Origin: Alphaproteobacteria bacterium
GTDB lineage: Bacteria; Pseudomonadota; Alphaproteobacteria; SHVW01
Assembly (NCBI GenBank): GCA_016869645.1
Contig: VGDO01000042.1
Span: 1-34,789, forward strand
Reading direction: 5' to 3'
DNA length: 34,789 nucleotides
The notes below the pieces were generated by a model. That model made no database searches. It was given only the letters and a program-made list of their open reading frames with translations, and was not told the DNA's origin. Shown here piece by piece: positions 6,940-13,911 of the stretch. The first letter of the stretch is position 1; each line of letters starts with the position of its first letter. A program made the translations under genes and the position numbers.

Positions 6940-8982
6940 TCACGCCGAGCCGGGTGGCTTGCCTTTGCGCTCGGCCGCTTCGCGCTCGCGCAGATAGTCG
7001 TCGGTCGTGCACACGACCGGACGCTGGGGCGTGTGGGGATCGAAGTCCTGGATGGTGACGGCCGTGATGCGGCAGGTGTCGCACATCTTGAGCACGTCGA
7101 GGCGCTGCGGCTGGCCGCGGTACATCCAGTGCTTGCCTTCGAGCTTGGCGATCACGCGCTCGATCGTGCTCTTGACGCCGAACGGCTTGCCGCAGCTGAC
7201 GCAGCAGAACGGCTCCTCTTCCTTGATGACGCGCGGGCTCGACGTCGCCGCGCGGAAATCGAGCTGCGGCCGGAGCGCGATCACCTTCTCGGGGCAGGTC
7301 GCCCTGCACAGCCCGCATTGAACGCAGGCATCCTCGGCGAAGCGCAGCATCGGCTTTTCCGGATTGTCGGACAGCGCACCGGTCGGGCAGGCCGCGACGC
7401 ACGCGAGGCATAGCGTGCAGCCCTCGACATTGACTTCGATCATGCCGAAGGGAGCGCCCGCGGGGAGGGCCACCACCTCGACTGGATTTGGCGACACGCG
7501 CTGCAACTCGCGCAGCGCCAGGCGCTGCACGTCGCGCTTGGCGCCGGCCGGCGCGAATGTCGCGGGCGCGCGTACGCCCGCAACCGTCACGATGGCGCGC
7601 AGCGTTAGGGAGAGCGCATCGGGATCATCGGTTTCGATCGTCGCCACGCGTCCGGACCCGAAACCGATTCCGTCGAGGATCGTGTTGGCGAGCAGGACGG
7701 TATCCTGCAGACCGGCGGCATCATGGCGCGGCTTGGCGCGCAGCAGGAAACGGAGCGCCCCCGCGCCGAAGGCGAATGCGGCCGCGACGGACTCGAGCCC
7801 GACCTGGGTCACCTCATTGACCGACACCGGCAGGACGTGCGCCGGAAGCCCGTCGCCAAAGCGCGCGAGCGCCTCGATCAATTCGATGCCGTGATCGCCG
7901 TCATGAATCAGCACGACGGCATTCTTGCCGCCGGCGTCGCGATAGGCACCGAGCAGCGTGCGCAGCTTGCGCATCAGCGTGTCGGCCGGCGGCAGCGCGT
8001 AGGACGCGGCGCCGGTCGGGCAGGCGGCGGCGCACTGGCCGCAGCCGGCGCAGACACCGGCGTCGATCGCCACGTGATTGCCGTCTGGCGCGATGGCACC
8101 CGCCGGGCAGAGGTCGAGGCAGCGCCGGCAGCCGACGATCTTCGAGCGCGAATGCGCGCACAGATGCTCGGTGAAGGTGATGTAGCGCGGCTTGTCGAAG
8201 GTGCCGACCAGGTCGCGCGCCTTCAGCACGGCGCGCAGCACGGCAGCCTGATCGCGCGGATCGGCTCTGACATAGCCTTCGCGCAGATCGGGAGCCGGGA
8301 ACAGAGGCGCTGTACCCGAGACGTCGAGAATGATGTCGCAGTGAGACGTCGTGCCGTTCTTCTCGTCACCGAAGCGGAAGCCGCCACGCGAGCTCGGCGC
8401 CGATTGGGCGTAGCCGTCGACCGTCACCTCGAACTTGCCGAGATGGCCCTTGGCCTGGCGCACCGTGCCGCGCACGACGGGAAAATCGGTTGTGCGCGGC
8501 GGCTGTGGCGCATCCGATCCGGTCAGCATGACTGTGACGTCGAGGTAGTCTTGCAGCAGGCGGCCGGCCTCGATCGCCTGAGCGTCACGCCCATAGATCA
8601 GGACCACGCCGTCGCTCGACAGGCTGACGAGCGGCACGCCGGGCAGAGGCTCCGATGCCATGGCGAGCAGCGCGGCCTGCTTGGGGCCGGCGCGGCCGGC
8701 ATCGTTGGACCAGCCGGCCGCCTCGCGGATGTTTGCAAAGATGGGCGTAGCACCGGACGGATGCGATGCGGCGATCTCGGAGAACAGCGGTGCTTCCTGG
8801 GTGCATGCGACGGTCAGAGATCCGGGCGCCGACAGCGCCGCCTGGAATTTGCCGACTTCGGCGCGGCAGAGTTGCGTGGCCGTCGTGAGGAGCGCATTGC
8901 GGCAGCCCTTGCCGATCGCTTCGACGTCGAGCGGCATCGAGTGCTCGCACGAACAGATCAGGATGTTCCGTTTGTCGGTCAC
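6940..8982 (-). CDS. Large multi-cluster 4Fe-4S ferredoxin protein of the formate dehydrogenase locus
   Basis: This 680-residue soluble iron-sulfur protein has four ferredoxin-type cluster motifs: CRRCLDLCP and CAGCGQCAAACP in the middle, and CTLCLACVAACP and CVQCGLCRATCP near the C-terminus. A cysteine pair ICSCEHSMP lies at residues 10-17. A C-terminal pair set, CCVSCG and MCDTCR, may bind another metal. GTG 8982 is chosen because GGGGAAG precedes it and the conserved ILICSCE follows within a few residues; an ATG at 9069 would add 29 residues without family resemblance. Proteins of this design accompany FDH accessory genes in many alphaproteobacteria. It probably passes electrons to or from FDH or its assembly factors, but that is inference. 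It is divergent from the accessory operon starting at 9204. Confidence 0.85.
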   Translation of the reverse strand: MTDKRNILICSCEHSMPLDVEAIGKGCRNALLTTATQLCRAEVGKFQAALSAPGSLTVACTQEAPLFSEIAASHPSGATPIFANIREAAGWSNDAGRAGPKQAALLAMASEPLPGVPLVSLSSDGVVLIYGRDAQAIEAGRLLQDYLDVTVMLTGSDAPQPPRTTDFPVVRGTVRQAKGHLGKFEVTVDGYAQSAPSSRGGFRFGDEKNGTTSHCDIILDVSGTAPLFPAPDLREGYVRADPRDQAAVLRAVLKARDLVGTFDKPRYITFTEHLCAHSRSKIVGCRRCLDLCPAGAIAPDGNHVAIDAGVCAGCGQCAAACPTGAASYALPPADTLMRKLRTLLGAYRDAGGKNAVVLIHDGDHGIELIEALARFGDGLPAHVLPVSVNEVTQVGLESVAAAFAFGAGALRFLLRAKPRHDAAGLQDTVLLANTILDGIGFGSGRVATIETDDPDALSLTLRAIVTVAGVRAPATFAPAGAKRDVQRLALRELQRVSPNPVEVVALPAGAPFGMIEVNVEGCTLCLACVAACPTGALSDNPEKPMLRFAEDACVQCGLCRATCPEKVIALRPQLDFRAATSSPRVIKEEEPFCCVSCGKPFGVKSTIERVIAKLEGKHWMYRGQPQRLDVLKMCDTCRITAVTIQDFDPHTPQRPVVCTTDDYLREREAAERKGKPPGSA

Positions 8983-9101
8983 GCTTCCCCGGCTCGCCGG
9001 CCCCGGCATGCGACAAGTCGCCCGGCCGGATCCATTTGTCACGACGTCCCGCAAAATGCGAGGAATCATCGGACTCTGACGGCGGCGATCATAAGGCGGC
9101 G

Positions 9102-9129
9102 TTGGCCGCTCCCTCAAGTCGGTTATAAT
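9102..9129 (+). promoter_or_regulatory. Putative sigma70 promoter of the FDH accessory operon
   Basis: A perfect TATAAT (9124-9129) stands 16 bases after TTGGCC (9102-9107). Such an AT-rich -10 is conspicuous in this GC-rich region. It lies about 75 bases upstream of the first accessory gene (ATG 9204) and within the divergent spacer shared with the ferredoxin gene. Confidence 0.55.
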
Positions 9130-9203
9130 GTCGCGGGCTTGCGGACATCGGCCGAGATCTGCGAGCCGGGCCGATTGACAGGGCCAACAAGCCGGATCAA
9201 AGC

Positions 9204-9962
9204 ATGGCGATGGAAGCACGACGGCTCGGCGCCGCGAAACATGGGCGAGTGCTCGACTTGCCGCCGCCTTACCGTCTCGTGAGTTTGCGCGAAGTGGGCG
9301 ACGCTTTCGCCCACGCGCAATCCATTGCCTCCGAATCCGGCGCCGGGACCCTCGTCTATGTCGGGCGTTTCGATCTCGCGGAGTTTGCCGTCGTGCTCGA
9401 GCCGGACGAGCCGCTTCGCCTTGCGCGGCGCGCCTTCCTGGCCGCATGCACCGCGCTCGGCGATGCCATTCTTGCCGAAGCCCCGCCCGAGAAGCCGGTC
9501 ACTTTCGACTGGCCGGATGCCGTCCGTGTCGATGGCGGCCTGGTCGGCGGCGCGCGGCTCGCCTGGCCGCAAGGCGCCACGGACGATGAGCCGCCGGATT
9601 GGCTGGTGTTCGGCGCCATGATCCGCACGGTCGCCATGGGCGATGAGGAGCCCGGCGTCCGACCGTTGACTGCGACGCTGGAGGAGGAGGGCTTCGACGA
9701 TCCCGGTTCGGACCGCATGGTCGAGAGTTTTGCGCGGCACCTCATGTCGGTGCTGCACACCTGGCACGAACGGGGCTTCGCCGAGGTGGCGCGTCTTTAT
9801 ATGGCGCGGCTTGCGATGGAGAAGGGCGCCAGCGGGGAAATCGCTGAGAATGGCGACTTGCTGATCAAGCGCGGCACGACGGCGGCCGAACGCCGTTCGC
9901 TGGTCCACGCGCTGGCTGCGCCCTCGTGGTTCGATGCCGCGACCGGAGGGCCGCGGCGGTGA
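9204..9962 (+). CDS. Biotin/lipoate-protein ligase-like protein (DUF4444-type), FDH locus
   Basis: This 252-residue protein resembles the biotin/lipoate ligase-fold family that recurs next to FDH accessory genes in alphaproteobacteria. The recognisable region starts with LDLPPPYRLVSLREVGDAF near residue 16, followed by a ligase-like core with VRVDGGLVGGARLAWP and DWLVFGAMIRT. The C-terminal third includes a helical segment with SFARHLMSVLHTWHERGF. I do not see a clear lysine-ligase signature, so it may bind rather than activate an acyl group. ATG 9204 is used; GTG 9249 just before the conserved region is a possible later start. It is the first gene of a tightly overlapping operon: its TGA overlaps the GTG of the next gene. 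The role in FDH assembly is inferred from context only. Confidence 0.75.
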   Translation: MAMEARRLGAAKHGRVLDLPPPYRLVSLREVGDAFAHAQSIASESGAGTLVYVGRFDLAEFAVVLEPDEPLRLARRAFLAACTALGDAILAEAPPEKPVTFDWPDAVRVDGGLVGGARLAWPQGATDDEPPDWLVFGAMIRTVAMGDEEPGVRPLTATLEEEGFDDPGSDRMVESFARHLMSVLHTWHERGFAEVARLYMARLAMEKGASGEIAENGDLLIKRGTTAAERRSLVHALAAPSWFDAATGGPRR

Positions 9963-10501
9963 AGCTGCTCAAGACCATCCGGCTCGATCCGTCGGATACC
10001 TTCGTCTTCGAGGCCGCGGCCGAGCCGGGCGAGTGGGCCGTGTCCGGCGCCTTCGCCTTCTGGGACGTCGACGCCGCTTCACTCCAGGGCAAGCCGCGCA
10101 CGGCCTTTCGTTCCGGTTTCCTCGGCGTCGTTTCGGGCGGCCGGTCGACCCTGGTGCAGGTGGTGGAGGCCGCGCCCGCGGACCGCGACGCCGCCACCGA
10201 TCAGCTCGCGCAGCAACTCGTGGAGCGCTTCGGTGCCCCTAATCTGGTCGAGGCGCGCGCCGCCGCTGCGGAAGAGGTTTCCTTCGCGGCATCGCTGTGC
10301 AACCAGCCGCTCGACACGCTGATCGCCGTGCACCGCACCCTGGAGAAGGGCGAGATCCGCGAATCCTTCCGGACCTTGCGTCCGCGCGGCGATCCGAAGC
10401 AATTGCCTGTGTTCTCGCTGGTCGCGATGGAAGGCGACGGCGACGACGAGCCGGGTGAAACCATCGATCTTGCGGCTCTCGCCCGCGAGCAGCAGCCATG
10501 A
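9959..10501 (+). CDS. DUF6505-family protein, FDH accessory
   Basis: This 180-residue protein starts at GTG 9959, which overlaps the previous stop as GTGA and has GGAGGG upstream. It begins KLLKTIRLDPSDTFVFE and continues with GEWAVSGAFAFWD. From memory this matches the uncharacterised family DUF6505, found almost only in FDH gene clusters. It has no signal peptide or membrane helix, so it should be cytoplasmic. Its function is unknown; position between a ligase-like gene and DUF6352 suggests a role in maturation of the enzyme. It overlaps the next gene by 4 bases (ATGA). Confidence 0.75.
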   Translation: MKLLKTIRLDPSDTFVFEAAAEPGEWAVSGAFAFWDVDAASLQGKPRTAFRSGFLGVVSGGRSTLVQVVEAAPADRDAATDQLAQQLVERFGAPNLVEARAAAAEEVSFAASLCNQPLDTLIAVHRTLEKGEIRESFRTLRPRGDPKQLPVFSLVAMEGDGDDEPGETIDLAALAREQQP

Positions 10502-11505
10502 GCGATTTCTGGGTCTCCTGCGGCCATCACCTGCTCGATCGCGACGCAGGCGGCGGCCTGATCGTGACCGACGAGTTTCTCAAGGCCTATCTGGCGCGGC
10601 CGGAGCTGAAGCCGCCGCCCGAGGCCTGCGAAGCCGAACGCGCCTTGCACGCTTCGCTGCTCGCCCAGCCGCGCCGGCCCGTGCAGCCGGCCGAGATCGC
10701 CGCGCTTGCCGATCCCGATGCGCGCGAGAACTGGGAGCTGGTGCTGGGCTTCCGCGATCATCTGCTTGCCCATCCGACCATCGAAGGCGCCTATGTCACG
10801 CTGGCACGCAAGGGCGCGGGCCGGATGCCGCCGCTCTTTCTCAATCAGCTCGTCCATGTGATCCTGCGCAACGTGCTCGACGGCTGCTCGGATGCGCATG
10901 TGGTGCGGGCTGCGGAGCTGTTCTTCCGTCCGCAGATCGTCACGCTGCACGAAGGCTCGCTGCTCGCCGCCGATGACGAGCTCATTTCGGGCACCAATCC
11001 CGGACCGGTGTCGCCGCTGGTCTCGATGCTCGGCCTCAAGAACGCCGCGAACATCGACGTGCTCGTCGACGACAGCGCCGGCAGCTATTGGGAGCGCAGC
11101 GATCAGTTCGACATGGCGATCGACCTGACGGCCGGACGGCGCGGCATCGCGGCACTCGGCGAGGTCATCCAGCGCTGGGTCGCGCATCTGCTCGGCACCG
11201 AGGTCGACGTCGAACCGCTGATCGAAGTGCGCGATGCGTCCTTCACCTGGTATGTCGGCCTCGACGCCGAAGGCACGAAGATCGGCAATGCGCTGTGGCA
11301 TGGCGAGGAGCTCGACGACCAGACGCGCGAACGCGTGGTCGGCCTCTACCGCCTGACGTTCCGCGACCCTACGATGGTCTTGGACAAGGTGCGCGGCGAG
11401 CCGGTCTACCTGATTCTCGCGGTGGATGCGGACAAGCACCTTCGCCTCAAGCCGCAGAACCTCATTGCCGGTCTGCCGGTGCGGCATATGGAGGAGGTGA
11501 CGTGA
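10498..11505 (+). CDS. DUF6352-family protein, FDH accessory
   Basis: This 335-residue cytoplasmic protein begins MSDFWVSCGHHLLDRD and matches, from memory, the uncharacterised DUF6352 family of FDH clusters. The N-terminal half (to about 160) is mostly helical, with PPLFLNQLVHVILRN and AAELFFRPQ. The C-terminal half contains TWYVGLDAEGTKIGNALW and ends in a strand-rich part. There is no cofactor motif I can name. It overlaps its upstream partner by ATGA and its downstream partner by GTGA, so production of the five accessory proteins looks translationally coupled. Function unknown. Confidence 0.78.
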   Translation: MSDFWVSCGHHLLDRDAGGGLIVTDEFLKAYLARPELKPPPEACEAERALHASLLAQPRRPVQPAEIAALADPDARENWELVLGFRDHLLAHPTIEGAYVTLARKGAGRMPPLFLNQLVHVILRNVLDGCSDAHVVRAAELFFRPQIVTLHEGSLLAADDELISGTNPGPVSPLVSMLGLKNAANIDVLVDDSAGSYWERSDQFDMAIDLTAGRRGIAALGEVIQRWVAHLLGTEVDVEPLIEVRDASFTWYVGLDAEGTKIGNALWHGEELDDQTRERVVGLYRLTFRDPTMVLDKVRGEPVYLILAVDADKHLRLKPQNLIAGLPVRHMEEVT

Positions 11506-12035
11506 CCCGATCGGCGCCCGATCTGCGCATTCCGGTCGGCGTCGTCATCGAACGGCGCAAGGCGACCAACCCGTGGGCCGATTACGTGTGGCGCCCGGTG
11601 GCGATTCTGCCCGGGCGTCCCGAGGTCGCGCCCTGGACCGAACTCGGCCGGCAGGGAGATGCGACGAGCTTCTATGCCGGCGACACGGAGGTCCTGCTGT
11701 TTCACGCCGACACGCCGCGCTATCGCGACAATCTTCAATCGGGCACGCCTAGCCTATGGGTCGTCTTGCGTCCGACCGATGACGAGCCGCCCTTCGGCGT
11801 CGTCACAGTGACGGCGGATTCGAGCGAGGGGGAGGGCTATACGGCGGCAGGCGCCGATCTCGTCGACTTCGTACCCATGCCGGATGCGATCCGCGATGCG
11901 ATTGCGGCTTTTGTAGCCGAGCATCATGTCGAGCAGGAATTCTTCAAGCTGCCCCGCAAGGCAAGTGATCCCGAAGCGCTGGCGCGCCGCCCCCGCGGCG
12001 ACAAGCGAACACGGGTGACGGGCGATGACCACTGA
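11502..12035 (+). CDS. DUF3305-family protein, FDH accessory
   Basis: This 177-residue protein begins at GTG 11502, four bases inside the preceding gene and just after GGAGGAGG. The family pattern is clear: IPVGVVIERRKATNPWADYVWRP near the N-terminus, then FYAGDTEVLLFHADTPRYRDNL and LWVVLRP. DUF3305 proteins occur beside DUF3306 in alphaproteobacterial FDH clusters, and both are uncharacterised. The C-terminal part, EQEFFKLPRK followed by a basic stretch, may be flexible. The 3' end overlaps the next gene by 11 bases. No catalytic motif is evident. Confidence 0.82.
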   Translation: MTRSAPDLRIPVGVVIERRKATNPWADYVWRPVAILPGRPEVAPWTELGRQGDATSFYAGDTEVLLFHADTPRYRDNLQSGTPSLWVVLRPTDDEPPFGVVTVTADSSEGEGYTAAGADLVDFVPMPDAIRDAIAAFVAEHHVEQEFFKLPRKASDPEALARRPRGDKRTRVTGDDH

Positions 12036-12759
12036 CGACGGATTTCTCCGGCGCTGGTCGCGGCGCAAGCTCGAGCACGCGAAGGGGGACGCTGTCGCTG
12101 ACGAGCAGCAAACCGGACCGGAGGACAGCGGGGAGAAAACGCCGGCGAAGGGCGAGGGGAGACCGACGGTTCCGGCGGTCCCGCCGTCGACACCGTCCGA
12201 GACGGCAGCGCCTGCGATCGACCTCTCGAAGCTGCCGTCGATCGAATCGATCACCGCGGCAACCGACATTCGCGGCTTCCTCGCCCCCGGCGTACCCGCG
12301 GAACTGACCCGGGCGGCGCTGCGGCGCGCATGGGTCGTCGATCCGAAGATACGCGACTTCATCGAGATCGCTGAGAACCAGTGGGATTTCACCAAGGCGG
12401 GAAGCATGCCCGGTTTCGGTGACTTGGCCGACGAGGATGTCCAGAAGCTGGTTGCCGCGGTCATCGGCGATCGCAAGCCATTGGCCGAGGCGCACGGTGT
12501 CGAAGACGCGAAGCCGACAAGTCCGAGGAGTAACGAGGAAAAATCAACTGTCGCCGCTGTGCCGCCGCCCGTAGCGTTGCCGGCCGGCGCACCGCCTCCT
12601 GCTGTGCGCGGCGACGGGCCATCTCCGGCTGAACCGCAACCCGATGCCCCTGTGGCCGATGAGAAGCAAATCGATGTTGCGATGCAGCATGAGCCCGCGC
12701 ATGGCGAGTGGGCAAAATCCAGCCCCTCACGCAGGCACGGCGGCGCTCTGCCGAAATGA
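12025..12759 (+). CDS. DUF3306-family protein, FDH accessory
   Basis: This 244-residue protein opens with the DUF3306 hallmark FLRRWSRRK. A Pro/Ala/Glu-rich linker (about 20-70) leads to a compact helical segment (about 70-155): LPSIESITAATDIRGFLAPGVP, RRAWVVDPKIRDFIEIAENQWDF and GFGDL. The last 90 residues are again low-complexity and Pro-rich. In characterised clusters the family travels with DUF3305 and TorD-type chaperones, so a role in FDH assembly is plausible but not shown. It is the last gene of the accessory operon; about 105 bases with a promoter separate it from the chaperone gene. Confidence 0.82.
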   Translation: MTTDDGFLRRWSRRKLEHAKGDAVADEQQTGPEDSGEKTPAKGEGRPTVPAVPPSTPSETAAPAIDLSKLPSIESITAATDIRGFLAPGVPAELTRAALRRAWVVDPKIRDFIEIAENQWDFTKAGSMPGFGDLADEDVQKLVAAVIGDRKPLAEAHGVEDAKPTSPRSNEEKSTVAAVPPPVALPAGAPPPAVRGDGPSPAEPQPDAPVADEKQIDVAMQHEPAHGEWAKSSPSRRHGGALPK

Positions 12760-12766
12760 ATCCGGG

Positions 12767-12792
12767 TCATAGCCCGCGGCTATCATAGCCCG
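12767..12792. repeat. Direct and inverted repeats in the gap before the HTH-TorD gene
   Basis: A 10-base direct repeat, TCATAGCCCG, occurs at 12767-12776 and 12783-12792, about one and a half helical turns apart. Between them ATAGCC (12769-12774) and GGCTAT (12778-12783) form an inverted repeat with a 3-base loop. The site follows the DUF3306 stop and directly precedes the -35 element at 12799. It could be an activator site or the remnant of a terminator hairpin; there is no T-run. Confidence 0.45.
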
Positions 12793-12798
12793 AAGGTA

Positions 12799-12827
12799 TT
12801 GACGCCGATGAAAATAAGAGGTTTATA
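12799..12827 (+). promoter_or_regulatory. Putative sigma70 promoter of the torD-fdhXABC operon
   Basis: TTGACG (12799-12804) and TTTATA (12822-12827) are separated by 17 bases in an AT-rich patch that stands out from its surroundings. Transcription would start near 12834, inside the palindrome at 12832-12856, giving the arrangement expected for a repressor operator over the start site. Confidence 0.6.
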
Positions 12828-12831
12828 TTTT

Positions 12832-12856
12832 CTTGGAATTTCATTCTCATTCCAAG
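12832..12856 (+). promoter_or_regulatory. Palindrome CTTGGAAT-N9-ATTCCAAG at the predicted transcription start
   Basis: Perfect 8-base arms lie at 12832-12839 and 12849-12856 with a 9-base spacer. The site overlaps the predicted transcription start and ends immediately before the ribosome binding site AAGGGGAGA. It could be a DNA operator, for example for the HTH domain of the protein encoded just downstream. It interlocks with the second inverted repeat at 12841-12868, so both hairpins cannot form as simple stems in the same RNA. Confidence 0.6.
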
Positions 12857-12868
12857 GGGAGAGAATGA
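12841..12868 (+). promoter_or_regulatory. Inverted repeat TCATTCTC-N12-GAGAATGA enclosing RBS and start codon of the HTH-TorD gene
   Basis: The 5' arm is 12841-12848 and the 3' arm 12861-12868; the ATG (12865-12867) lies in the 3' arm and the Shine-Dalgarno GGGGA in the loop. Such a hairpin could mask translation initiation. The same arms with the ATG at the same position occur at the WD40-cytochrome c gene (20085-20113, minus strand), which argues against chance. Confidence 0.55.
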
Positions 12869-13644
12869 GAGACACCGGCTTAAACGACGCAATAGCGGCG
12901 GCCGGCGGGATTGGAGCGCTTGCCCGTAAGATCGGCATTGCGCAGCCATCCCTGTCGAAGTGGACGCGTGTTCCCGCGGAGCGGGTCGTTGCCGTCGAGA
13001 CGGCGACCGGAATCGATCGCTCCATTCTTCGACCGGATCTCTACGGCGCTGCCGTTCCGTCCGCCGACGCGGTCGACGACGTCGATGCCGCGCGCGCACA
13101 GGAATATGCGTTGCTCGCGACCCTGCTGGCGCGTGCGCCAGACGGCGCGTTGCTGCAGCGCCTCTCGAGGTTGACTGGCGACGACAGTCTGTTGGGCCAG
13201 GCGCATGCGGCGCTCGCAGAAGGCGCCACGCAGGTCACCGCCGAAGCCGTCGAGCGCGAGTATCACGATCTCTTTATCGGCGTCGGGCGCGGTGAGTTCC
13301 TGCCCTATGCCTCCTATTACCTGACCGGATTCCTCTACGAGCGGCCGCTCGCGAATCTGCGCGGCCATCTGGCCAGGCTGGGGCTGGAGCGTGCCGTCGA
13401 TCAGTCGGAGCCGGAAGATCACATCGCGATTCTGTGCGAGATCATGTCGGGCCTGGCCGGTGGCCGCTACGTCGCGGCGAAGGATGCCGATCGCGAACTG
13501 TTCGAAGCGCACCTGTCGCCATGGGCGCCACGGCTATTTAAGGATCTGGAGCGCGCTGAGCGTGCCGATTTCTACCGGCATGTCGGCAAGCTCGGACGAG
13601 TGTTCATGGATATCGAGACGGAGGCCTTCACGCTGCCGTCATAA
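12865..13644 (+). CDS. HTH (YdaS/Cro-like)-TorD family chaperone fusion
   Basis: This 259-residue protein joins two domains. Residues 4-60 form a YdaS/Cro-type helix-turn-helix: LNDAIAAAGGIGALARKIG, the likely recognition helix IAQPSLSKW, then VPAERVVAVETATGIDRSILRPDLY. Residues 75-255 are a TorD/DmsD-type chaperone with EYHDLFIGVGRGEFLPYASYY (131-151) and EPEDHIAILCEIM (182-194), the family's conserved surface. TorD-type proteins bind the Tat signal of molybdoenzymes and help insert cofactor, here most likely into FdhA. The DNA-binding part suggests it also regulates a gene, perhaps its own operon, which has palindromes over the promoter (inference). ATG 12865 has AAGGGGAGA upstream; a TTG at 12799 is part of the promoter instead. 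It starts the FDH structural operon. Confidence 0.88.
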   Translation: MRDTGLNDAIAAAGGIGALARKIGIAQPSLSKWTRVPAERVVAVETATGIDRSILRPDLYGAAVPSADAVDDVDAARAQEYALLATLLARAPDGALLQRLSRLTGDDSLLGQAHAALAEGATQVTAEAVEREYHDLFIGVGRGEFLPYASYYLTGFLYERPLANLRGHLARLGLERAVDQSEPEDHIAILCEIMSGLAGGRYVAAKDADRELFEAHLSPWAPRLFKDLERAERADFYRHVGKLGRVFMDIETEAFTLPS

Positions 13645-13695
13645 ACGGCAGCGCAGGACTGGACCAATCAAGATTACCGATCGGAGGAAACAGTC

Positions 13696-13899
13696 ATGAG
13701 TGAACACACAGAGAAAGCGAAGGTCGGCCGCCGCGCATTCCTTCGCACCATGGGCGCCGGCGCCGGCCTGGCGGCTGCCGCAGCGGCGCCGCTCGCCACC
13801 TCCGCGCGCGCCGACAGCGAATCGGATTCGGAAAAGAAGAAGGCGCGCTACAAGGAAACCGATCACGTGAAGATGTTCTACAAGGTCAATCGCTATTAG
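13696..13899 (+). CDS. Small Tat-signal protein of the FDH region (TIGR02811-type, FdhX)
   Basis: This 67-residue protein carries a twin-arginine signal, GRRAFLRTMGAGAGLAAAAAA, at about 12-32, with cleavage likely after TSARA. The short mature part ends in KKKARYKETDHVKMFYKVNRY, the pattern of the 'formate dehydrogenase region TAT target' family. It has no cofactor motif and is too small to be an enzyme; it may be a periplasmic subunit or assembly aid for FDH. GGAGGAAAC precedes ATG 13696, and only 12 bases separate it from fdhA. Confidence 0.88.
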   Translation: MSEHTEKAKVGRRAFLRTMGAGAGLAAAAAAPLATSARADSESDSEKKKARYKETDHVKMFYKVNRY

Positions 13900-13911
13900 A
13901 GGGAGGCGCAC

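Noticed and set aside
7723..9282. A 519-residue frame opposite the ferredoxin gene
   Set aside because: The minus-strand protein has four ferredoxin motifs; this frame has none and is a shadow.
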